Shown here one piece after another: positions 38,301 through 50,300 of a stretch of 64,000 bases of DNA (position 1 is its first letter; each line of letters begins with the position of its first letter). Both the position numbers and the translations under genes were made by a program. Below the pieces are notes generated by a model. That model had not been told where the DNA came from and ran no database searches. It saw only the letters and a program-made list of their open reading frames with translations. The DNA is from Endomychus coccineus (lineage: Eukaryota > Arthropoda > Insecta > Coleoptera > Endomychidae). The stretch is from contig OY294068.1 of the NCBI GenBank assembly GCA_958510875.1, positions 84,354,116 through 84,418,115 of the forward strand. The letters run 5' to 3'.

Positions 38301-41300
38301 TCATGAAATATTCATAAAATTCTTACAATCGAAGTAGCGGTATACAGCAGTCTTATATTAGTTTTCACAAGTGTCGCACAACAAGCACAACGTCAATGTG
38401 ATTCACTAAGCAGAAAACTATATTCCCCAGATTATGAACAAAAGGATTTTTGTACGTGATATTGATGATTTTGCAAGGACAAGTCACTTTGAACGCACGA
38501 AATCAGTTTCCCCCACTCCGCCGCATGCTCCGGCAACCGCGTACGCTTTACTTTGTTACTCAATTTCTGATACTATAAATCAATAAAACATATCCTAGTA
38601 TTTCTGTATTGTAAATGTAGGTATTTAACATTAACATCCATAACGTACACTTCTGTAAAATGTTTATTGCGTCTTGCAAAATTTTTTGAAATAAAAAAAT
38701 TATCTCTGGTCCAGAAGGTCGTAGATTGAACATTTTTTTGGTAATTCGTTAAAAAATGTCAATTATCGATTTCCGTCAACGACATTTCCCTAAACTGAAA
38801 CTTTTTTACCCTTTAAATTTGGAAAATCGCTATATTTCTTCAATAGCATTATAGCACAACTCTTCAAGAAGAAAATAAGCCCGGAATCGTTACTCTAGGA
38901 CCATCTGCAGAGAAGATCTAGCCAATTTATGAGAGCGCCTTTTTTTCGAAAAATCGATATATCTCGAAAAATTATTAATATTTTAAACTAAAGAAAAATC
39001 ACTTTTTAAACTTCCCATCGGCTATACGTACAGCAAATGAAATATGGAAACGTAATAGTTAACGATTTCTCGAAACCCCAATTTTTAACGGTTTTCAATA
39101 TAACTCGAAAAGTATGAAAGATATCGTTAATTATCATGGAAGCAAATCGATAGATCTGTTTGATACCTACAACTTTCTCATCTAACTTTATTTTGATCCG
39201 AGCTACGCTTTTTGCAACTTTGCCAATTTTTAAGGTTATGTTCGCCATTTCGGATCGAGTTGCATTTATGCAACAAAAAATATGAGCGTATAGGAAATTA
39301 AATTTAAAGTTTTAACTTTAAATTTAATTTCCTATACGCTCATATTTTTTGTTCGAGGTATTAATTTCTGCACGCACTTCTGTCTATTGTTTGGATTGAT
39401 CGCAAAATTGCATGAATTGCGCTACAAATTGGTGCGTCGTTCATCATATCCTCCAGATTGGGCCCCCCGCGATTTTCATATATTTCCAAACTTAAAGAAT
39501 TGGTTTGGCAAAAGAGATTTGGCTCCAAAGATGAGGACATCGCTGAAACAAACGTCTACTTTGAAGGATTGCCGAGATGGTATTATTTGGAAGGTATCGA
39601 AAAATTAGAAAAACATTGGACGAAGTGTATCACACTGCAAGATTATGTTGAGAAATAAAATAAGTTTTAATTTTTCAGGGACTTTCCACTTCACCCTCGT
39701 AGTATTAGTTAGTATGTACAGAAACACTGTCAAAAACTTCCTTCACAATTTTCTTTCTTCCCGAACGATGTAAAAATCTAATCTGTTTTACTATAAAATT
39801 TTTGCCTAAATAAATGAATAAATATAAATAACATCGGCCGCATGCGTGTTTTTGAGTATTCGACAAACTGTACTTTTTCTGTAGAATGAAGGCTGCTTTA
39901 ATTCAATTTCCTTTATCGATTATAAGGAAATAATATCGATCTCCTCATTATAGATAATTGTGGAGAGTGGGAAATATTATATTTGTTTATATAGTTCTGG
40001 TCATTGATGCAGCAGGGTTACATAATTTTAAATGTATTATAAGAAGATTAGATCGCAGTGTTTCATGAGGCTAAATAGAATAGAGAAATGTTATTAGATT
40101 GTTCCCGTCAGAACGATTGTCAATAAATAAAGTGACCGACTGTCCAATATTATATCACTTGTCTTAGAAATGCAGGAATTAAGCTATAAGTATACATAGG
40201 CAACCAGTATCACTTCGGTTGGTTTACATTCTAATAGTTATCTAGTCGTATCTGTAGTCGATTATTTATCGTTAATACCAAGGTCTTCGTAGCCGTGATC
40301 GTCTAGTGGTTAGGACCCTACGTTGTGGCCGTAGTAACCCAGGTTCGACTCCTGGTCACGGCAATGTGAAAACATTGTCACGGGAAGATCCATTTTTTAT
40401 TCTTACTAAATTCGTATAAAATTACACGAGTAAATGTGAATTTCGCTATCTTCGAAAGTATAGACGAACCTTCAGATAATACCAACCTTCGGATAACTTA
40501 TAAATAAATAATTTCATGAGATAAAACATGTTATTCTTCGAAACTCCTGTACAGGAGTTTCATATTTTGATTTTTAATTTCTGAAAACATTATCATTGAA
40601 GAAAGCAATTCCCAAGTATTAATCGCATCGTCCTAATTTCGTTCATTAAATATTAGATATATACTTTTTAAGTTCTAAGATTATCTCATGACATAATATG
40701 CCGATTTGAATGTTCGAAACATAGTCATTAGAAGCACGTTATCTTATGGTTTCTCCCTGAAATGTTGATCGCTTAGGACAATAAGCTAACTAATTAATTA
40801 ACTGAAAAATCATTTATGATCACCAACAAAATATGAATTTATTAACATAAAATGTGTGCAAATTTTTTGATATAAAAAATAACAACCCAGAAACAGCGCA
40901 TATCAGGGTATCTTACACTTTCAGGAATACAACATACATAGTTCAATTTCAGCCTAGTGAAAACAAGGCTGTATAATTTTGAATACCACAGAGGGCCTAG
41001 ATACTTCCAGAATCTTCGTAACTAAATGAAAGTAGACAGTATTCTCATTGGATACAAAATAACGACAAACGTATAATTATTGAATTTCATTCCAAATCCA
41101 ATTTTTTAATATGCGCTGCTTGAAAGTTTCCAGGTGCAATTGTTAGTTCTGCAATCATAAATATATAATCAGAATACGAAGAAAATCATTGATATCTTCC
41201 TATCGAGAATATGGAGCTTCATATCTAATATTTCTGAAATTGTTGAAGTGCTACATTAAAATTCTACGGGATTAGAAAATATCGATAACACCAATAATAT

Positions 41301-44300
41301 TGTGGTAATTTTAAAGACGGCCAGGTTTCTTAATATTTTTTCAACGATAAATTATTGCTAAGAAAGCTTTGATACCATCACCACACGGTACATCAGTTTA
41401 ATCAAAAGTTCAAAATACCGCTAGATCCCCGTTCTAAGAATACATGGAACGATTTAAAGAGACCATATCAGGAGATGAAAATATTGACTTAGTATCAATT
41501 GCAAATAGTATTACGGAAACGCCAGACCTAACTGATGTTGATGAAGCCGATGAACAATCCATACCAATTCGAAAGATCCAGTTACAGAAATAAATCCTAG
41601 CGAGCCACCCATAAATACCTCTCAAAATCAAGTATACCTTATTAAATCAATTTGAAATTGAAAACTCACAATAGGATGCTCATGGGAAAATAATAAAAAA
41701 CCTTGTGGATCATATATATTGTAAGCAATGACTTAACACCTGTAATAACATTTTTTAAAGAACACGGCCGACCAAAAGAAAAATGAGCCTTTTATTCTGG
41801 AAACGACGACAAAGACAGTAACTTAATGATAGAAACGTTCAAAAATTTGGCTTTCCACCTTATAAAGTGGAAAATGAAACTTGGAAACATCACCAACATA
41901 GACAGATAGAAGGAACTGTTGAAGTACAACCACGAAACCAAAACAAATTTCCGCGGAATATTAGAAACTATTCGACAGATTGAGCGTAAATATTACTGGC
42001 CAAACGTCGCTCACAAGCGTTGAAAGTCGATAAACCTAGTGTTGCTTAATGTATTATGCTATCTTAGGATATAACCTTTCAATTCATTTATTAAAAAAGG
42101 AGAAACCAATCAACATTGTAACATTTAAATAATAAAAATCCTTTTGATATTGACATTAACCAAGAAATCATGAACAATTATGCACAAGATCATAAAGAAA
42201 GAACAACCGAATACATAAAATTAGTCACTTCTCAGAAAGAAAAAAATATCGAAAAGGCAAATCAAAGCCGTGAAAAATCAGCTGAGTTTTTGGAAAATCA
42301 GGAAACGTATACAAAAAATGTTGAAACGCGAGATAATAAATTTAAACCGCCATTCACTAAAGAAATAGTGGAACACAACAAAGGTATCCAACTAAAAACA
42401 CAACGTAATATGTATCACAAAAATATCTTCAGAAAACCGAAAGCTTCAGTAAAGAAAAATAATTTGTTACAGGATTCTTCTACTGATGATAACGACCCTG
42501 ATATTGACTAAAAATATTGAAATCACCGACTTGAAACAAAATGCGAGTTGCTTTACTGTCTTCAGATAAAACTGATTAGAGAATTAATTACTATTGCCGA
42601 CAAAATTTGGGATGTTTCTCAAACTCAAACTTCATTTCTAATATTTCTACTATTCCTTCCTCGACTTTCCCTTATTCGATATACACTAATCTTCTCAAAA
42701 TTATTTCAGATTGACACTTACCGAATCAAAGTTTCTTTATTAAAACGTAAATCAAATTTTAATAAGCCACGTAGGTCGTCGAGTCGTCATAGACAAACAA
42801 ATTCAAATCAAATTCTCAAAATAGTACCAACACATTGTTGGTATCATTAAAATTTCAGATCTAAAACAGAAAGTGCGTCAAAGTTTGTTCTCATGATAAT
42901 ACTCATCAATCTTTAAGCTAATGATATCCCAATATTTCAACAATTGATGTTAGGTCCGTTACAACAGATACCAATAACAAAATTAGATTTTTAGTTGACA
43001 CTGGTACCAACGTTTTTTGCATTCCACACAACATTTACCAACAAATCAAATTATAATTTATCCTTAGCTAATGATTCCTCAATTTCAACATATGGTTTTA
43101 AATTACTAAAACTTCAATTTGAGAAGGAATTTCACTTTTCTGTTTATCATCACTTCTGTTGCTTAAATCAATTATCTGTGCAGCTTTCTCATCAATACAT
43201 AATTTAACGCAAAAGAAAAAGCTCATTGATTCAATTAAAAATGTTGCAGTCAATTGTATTATTAGTTCCATTGAATTACCAACTCCACAAAATGTTTCAA
43301 TAGAGAATCAATTTACTAATCTATTACAAAAATTTCCTCCTCCAACTGCTAGTCCAAATTATCCTCCTGTCAAACATAATGTAGTTCGTCATATTCCTAC
43401 TACTGGCGGTTTACCCTTTTCTAAATCAAGAAGATTAGACCTCACTAAATTTAAAATTGCAAAAAGGACTACGAATGTATGGTATCCCAAGGAATATGCC
43501 AACCAGCTTTTCTTCAGCCTCATCACCATTACACATGATTCTAAAACGACATTCGAACGATTGGCGCCCTTGTGGGGATTATTTATGATTAAATGCAGTT
43601 TCTACTCCTTACCCGATACCCTCTTCCTCACATTCAAATTCAAATTTCAACATAAATTTAGACGATTTCACAATCATTCGTGTGTATAACCAGATTCCAG
43701 TAGTATGGGAAGATGTTTTTAAAACTGCAATTACTACCCCTTTAGGTCTCTTCACTTTCAAAAGAATGCTTTATGAATGGAGTTATTTCAGGACTCGATT
43801 GTACGTTCTGTTATATAGATGACATTCTGATGGCAACTCAAAGCCACAAAGAACATATGCAACATTTAACCACATTATTTGACAGATTAGATTCTTTTGT
43901 CATCAATATCACACCATTAAAATCCATTTTTGGCGTAGATAAATTGAATTTTGTAGGTCACGAAAGATCCTCACATAATTCTTCCTTCAGAGTCGAAGAC
44001 ATCGATAATTTTCCACAACCTCAGTCTCTCAAACAATTACAAAGTTTGGCTGAAATGATGAATTATTATTATCGTTTTATTGCAAAATTTCGCCCAATTA
44101 TTAGCACCAATTTATAACCTTATGATTAAGTTACAAAATTTTTGAAAATGATTGCGATTTAGCTTTTCAAACATTCAAATCCATCTAACGTTACAATTTT
44201 AGCACATCCACTTCCTGGAGCTAATATAAATCTTTCTGTAGGCGCGTCAAATTTTTCTGCAGTCTTACAACAACAGAGAGAGAGAGACAACAATTGTTTC

Positions 44301-47300
44301 CCTCTGGCATTCTTCTCTGAAAAACTATCAAAAGCTCAAACAAATTATAGCACTTTCTATCGAGAATTGTAAGCAATTTTCCTTGCTATAAAATTTTGAG
44401 TTCTACACGGATCATTTTCCGGTAACTGAGGCAATGTTCCCCAAATCCGAAAAGAGTTCTCGACAAGCTAGACAACATCCTCCATCTAGTTGTAGATCAA
44501 CAAGTTTTGAATTTAGCACAAAATGCCGATCTACAATTACAATATATTATGCTGATAAAACGAAGCAATTTTCCTATGAAATTAAAAGAGATCAAACTTA
44601 AGTAATGTGACATAACCTTATGGTGTGAAACTTCTACTGAACAGTACATTACATTTCGGATGACCATCGGAAAATCATTTTAGAAAAATTACATTGTCTT
44701 TTACACACCGGAATTTGCGCCACATGCTATTTTTTCCACAACGCTATTTTTGGCTACATATGAATTTAGACATTACTTTATGGACCAAATGTTGTATCAA
44801 TTGTCAAAAATTAAAAACCCATAAACATGTGAAATCAACTTTTGGTCAATTTAATATGATTCAGAGAATTCGAACTACCAGTTATAAACCGAAAGGCGAA
44901 GGCACAGTTGAACGTTTTCACAAGAAACTTAATTCAGGCATCATAGTCAGCATAAACAAGCAGAAGGCAGAACAATTACCAATTTTATTATTAGATTTTT
45001 GTACAGCTGGTAAAAAAGGTCTTGGTTGTTCTTCTGCGGAATCGGTATACGGACAATCATCAAGAATTTCCGGAGGAATGTTTACCGCCTCTTCTACAAC
45101 AATTAAGACATCTGATTTTCTGAAAATTGAAAAATTCATTTTCAAAATTCATATTTAGATAGATGGCTCAACCCCGCTTATGTAGAAGAGTCTAATTTGT
45201 ACCATAGCGGAAGGAAGAAAGTTACTTTTTCTTTGTAAACTCTATTTCTTCTATATTTTATGTTTACTTTTTTATTTATATAAATATAAATCAATAGACC
45301 TGAGGAAACAATTCATCATTATTAACAAAACCTAATTATCATCAAGGAAGAACCATTTAAATGTTTGTAAATGTATGTTGCGTTTTTTTCTTGGTATTTT
45401 GATTCTTTAATACTATTAAAAATAAAATAAGATTTTCTCTTTCTGACGATTTTCGATATTTTATTTATATCTTTATCAAAAATTGTTATTTTATTGAGAG
45501 AAAAATACATATATGGCGAATCGAAGATGACGAACGAGATTTGTGATTATGGTTCGTTCTTTTCAAAATTTGTATGTGGAATTTTTTGGGTTCGGAGATC
45601 ATAATTTTTGCAGTCAAATGATGATGATTATGGTCATATTCTATTCAAAATGGACCAGTTTTATGATGTCACTGCACAGACAATCCCTCATTAAGACGTA
45701 CATTGGAAGATGAGACTATGGCAAATATGATTTGTTTATTGGCAATTGTCTTCTACGATAGCAACGTGGGACGTGCTAACTTAGCCGACCAGATGGCTTT
45801 TTCGCACTATTTGCCCGAAATGATGGGAGAAAGTTCATCACAAACTTCTCATGATGGCTGTTCACAACTCTTATAATAATGTAAGCGACCATGACCTATA
45901 AATTTCAGACACGAAAATGTGAAGTTACAACTCCGATGACATAATTTGTTTAAATATAACATCAACTTGCAAACACTACTGCAGGTTAAATGTATGATTG
46001 TGATTCATTATTAACATCTAGAAAAACATTGCTGTCATAATGAATCAATAAAATTTCATAGATTTCATTTTAAAAACTGAAGATCGATATGGGTTGCTTA
46101 GATACTTCGGCTCATTGTATAATTTCAATTATCCTCATCCAGCTTCGCATTATTTGCAACTTGTTCCTGTGCTCTGTGTTAACGTGTTATATTGATGATT
46201 CGATACAGAACATTGTAAATAACTAAACTCACGAACATCTGATTTTTTTGTAGTTATTTCTTCTTGATCGATCCAGAATTAGCGACGAATAAGAATGAAT
46301 TGTTTGAACTCATTTTCTTTGGCGAAAGAGAGAGATATGTCAATTGTGGATATATTATACATGTTGGTCAAACCGATGATTTATTTTCACTTTAAAGGAT
46401 TTTTTTTAAATCAAAATCCTGGGAGTTTACATGGGCCTAGTAGAACAATTCAGTTTCAATAAAATAAAGTTATTATCTGCGCATGTTCTGAATATTTTAA
46501 AAATGAGAAAATGTGGATTCAAAAAGTAGGTCTACCCGTGACAATGCTTTCGCATTGCCGTGACCAGGAGTCGAACCTGGGTTACTACGGCCACAACGTA
46601 GGGTCCTAACCACTAGACGATCACGGCTACGAGACCTTGTTTCTTAGTAACAAATAATCCGATCAGGAATTAATTTATTATCTCGTTCCAGTTCTATTCC
46701 GGTAACGGTATTTCGTCAGAGTGTGAAAGGCGACCCGAGCGGTTAACCGATTTGATAACATACGAAACGATCACGCTTTTCGCTTTCCGGGTATGACATT
46801 CTTGTAGGTACTAATGATATGGGAATTAAAAGATTTTAGTACAAAAGTCATCTGCATATGAATGTTATCAATCATATCCATTCTAAATTACATGGAAACA
46901 CTAATAAACAATTCACCGGAATAGCGGCATTTTGAGAAACTAGATTGTATACTTTTGATTTTTGAAGTATTGATGGACAAATGTTGAAGAGATGCTATAT
47001 TCAAAGGCATCGCATAAATATAGTACCGAAGTAAATACTATATTAATATTTAGAAACTAGCACAAATACGTATTTAGTTTTCCAAATATATATGTGGTGC
47101 TTGGGTACATTTCTCCGATGATTTTGTGCTGGTTCCGTAATCATATTGAGTTGGTGCTGAATAGCTATGTAGATTTTCCGCAGTTAAAAATTGGTTGAAC
47201 GATAAATATATTATTATGGATTCTCATCATCCAAAATTCATAATTCATGAACCTAACATAAAAGTACAAAATCCAATCTCATTTCTTTGAAATGGTTGAA

Positions 47301-50300
47301 TTCTATTAAACATACTGAAAAACAGCTTAAAAAAACGTTCAGTACCTACATTGAATATATTTGGATTGACTGAGAACTCATCGTCGAAATGATATCAATA
47401 AAAATCTGATATCCTCAGATGTCATATCTCTATAACATAACCTCTTGATTTGCCTAAACTAATTATTCAATGCATGGAATTAATGAATCCTCAGCTGCTA
47501 CAGAATGGATCAATATAAACAACAAGCTGGTCTTGCAAAAGGTAGTCCAATATAAAAACTCAAATCGTTGAATATTTCTTGAAGAAGAAATATATTGACG
47601 ATCTGAATATATGCTTCAGCAATTCTAACAAAAAAGTTATACATCTGAAAATAACACATTTTGTGAATGCCACCGAAGTTTTGCCATGTAAATATTGAAC
47701 ATTGCGATGAAGTATATTTGTAAACATCGGCTAATCTCCACAATATGTTGATAGAAGATTAAATGATCTCAAACATACATCAAATGCATCCATTACCTTG
47801 AATGAACACATTGTGCACACGAAACATACTCATAATTACAACAGTAAGCAAATTCTAAATATCGAAAAGGATAATAACGTTTGATCAGAAGGTATCAATC
47901 CAAATTCAGTGAAAATCAATTCAACCTTCCCACTGTAATATGAATAATTCAATTAAAAATAACAGACAACTAAATTACAATATTTTGACGTATCAATTCC
48001 TCTACTTCACTGTTTGAAAACTTAATGTCAAAAGAGAATATTTTGAAAACTATTATCTCTTAGACTCCAGGCAAATTCCATTAGATATTTCTTTTACACG
48101 GAAGAACAATTTTGAACTATCTATCAGTCCAAACATCAATTCAATAATTGATCATTAATACTTCAACAAATTGTATAGATACAGTAAATGATCTAATAAT
48201 ACACTTTCACACACTATCGATTCTAGGCATTCTGCAACGTTTCTTCGATTTTAATACCCGAATCACCCGAAGGTATTACAGTCGTAACTATTTTCTAACA
48301 TATACGGGAATACTGATGAACGAAATAATTCTTGATAAAGGATGCATCAAACTTTCGAAAAGTCAAAACGAGTATAGTTTCATTCATAGTAGCTTCGTAC
48401 GAGCAAAAAGGCCAATGAATTCACATACGTCTTACGTATTAGTACTCCAGTTATTAGCAAGTTAGGACATCAGATTATCATTCACAGATTGGCTATGGGT
48501 TCTATTAGTATGTGAGCTAGTGAACAAGTTTTATTTGGTTAACGTCCAGTATTTATTTCACTCTATTGATTAGTGGCGGCTGGTACTCGAGGGCACGATT
48601 ACACCACCAACAACGTGCCCATCCAACCACCAAGATATACACAGGAGGAAATTCGCAGGCAATTCAGTGAATTATTTTATTTCGCACGTCAGGCGCATGC
48701 ATTGATAACGATGAAAATTTAGCTCCGGGAACGTTCTGGAGTGTACCTGTTTCAAGTATAATTCGGGTGAATATATCGCACATATATCGTCGGTTTAGGA
48801 CACAAAGCATCGTATTTCCAGTAAACGTCTTGCCTTCATAGTGTACAGTGTGTGAATTCGAAAACGTGAAGTTTGAAGTGAGTCTTTGATTTGGCGTGAC
48901 GAGGTTATGATGAGACATTGACGTTGGGTATTCATATAGATATAATCAACTTTGCAGCTTAATTAGAAGTAATTAATATGGAAGATTCGAGTTTACAAGT
49001 GTTTAAAGGCGTCTCAAAAACTATTCAGAACGAATTGCTAGAGGCAATCTTGCAAATTTTCAAGTAGAAAATATTAAAAGAAATTCAATCTACAAATTTC
49101 ATTGCTTTAGAAGCCGATGAAACTACAAACACCTCTAATCATCAGCAAATGGTTGTTATTATTCTATACGTGTTTAATGAACAAATTTTTGAACGCTATT
49201 GATCTTTTTTTAGCGGGATGGACATAATGCTGATGTATTAGCAAAAACATTGCTGAATGAATTGCAAACTATTTTAAATTGTCCTCCTGGGTCTAATAAC
49301 AATAAATTTATCGCTCAAAGTTACGATGAAGCGTCCGAGATGAGTGGTAAGACGAATGATGTCGAAGCCATTATCAAAAGAACATTTCCACATGCACATT
49401 ATATTCACTGTTACGAGAATCAACTTAATTTAATTATTGAACGAGAGGCACAATGCAATGAACATTTTCTTTGCAAATTTGCGGTCATGCTCAAGCATCG
49501 CCAAAACGATCGGTAATTCTTGATGAAATAGTCAAACGTAGATTACCACGCGCTGTTCCTACATGCTGGATTTTCAAAAGTCCAACGAACTGTGAACACA
49601 TTATTTGAACAGACAAAAGTATTGACGAAGATGAGATGGATTCAGTTACTACAAATGAAGCAAATTGGTTCATTGAAACATTTGAATAGCCCAGAATTTC
49701 TTTACTGGTTGAAAGTATTTGATTTCATCATGCCACATGTTGAAATATTATTTAATCATACTCAAATGCCCGGAATTGACTGTGCTCAACGGCAAAAGGC
49801 AATTGAACAGTTCCAACCGCAAATTATTCGAATCAGAAATTCTAATGACAATGACAATCAAGAACGCAATAATGAAGAACCTGATAGGAAAAGACAAAAA
49901 ACGATAGCAGGAGATAACAGAGCTGTTATTGTGAAGGAAGTATGTGACACTATTTTGAGCCAAATTATCGACGGATTTGATTTTAGGGATCACTTAAGTG
50001 TAGCAAAGTTGTGAAATATTATCTCGTTGAACAGTGTAAAATTAAAAAGTGAACTTTCAGCACTTTATGAGTGCGATGACATGTGTGACGTAGGTGGTAT
50101 ATTGCCACTTTTAGTGGACAGACATCAACCTAAAAAACGTTTTGACGGAAACTTACAAACTGTTGGATAATATTTGTACAACATGTCCACTACAGAATGT
50201 GAATGATGTTTTTCCACCCTCAAACGCATTAAAACTTTTCTGAGAAGCGCAATGTCAGAGGATTGACTGAACGCATTGGCGGTCCTATCAATTAAAGAAG

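Larger units (their letters stand above)
36166..39700 (+). mobile_element. mariner element, eroded, split by a foldback insertion
   Basis: Transposase start at 36269 (ATGGAAAAAAATGAATTTCG) followed by broken frames. Left half: IVDKIHGMILDDRRVKVHKI-type helix-turn-helix region (36430-36530), CLAMFKRDKKDLSRQW (about 36650), and the DDD core region to about 37015. Right half: from 39393 to 39658, with YKLVRRSSYPPDWAPRDFHI then ...EKHWTKCITLQDYVEK to a TAA. The right terminal repeat tcagggactttccact ends near 39700 beside TA; the left terminal repeat is only partly kept. Non-autonomous. Confidence 0.8.

Noticed and set aside
42548..42850. 100-codon ORF as a separate gene
   Set aside because: It is the gag end of the second gypsy relic, read partly out of frame.
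45515..45900. Possible piggyBac-like transposase trace
   Set aside because: A few suggestive words but no ordered motifs in any one frame; not enough to call.
48540..48960. Sequence just upstream of the hAT relic as a hAT terminal region
   Set aside because: Plausible by position, but I could not find a matching inverted terminal repeat on the far side near 50.4 kb.
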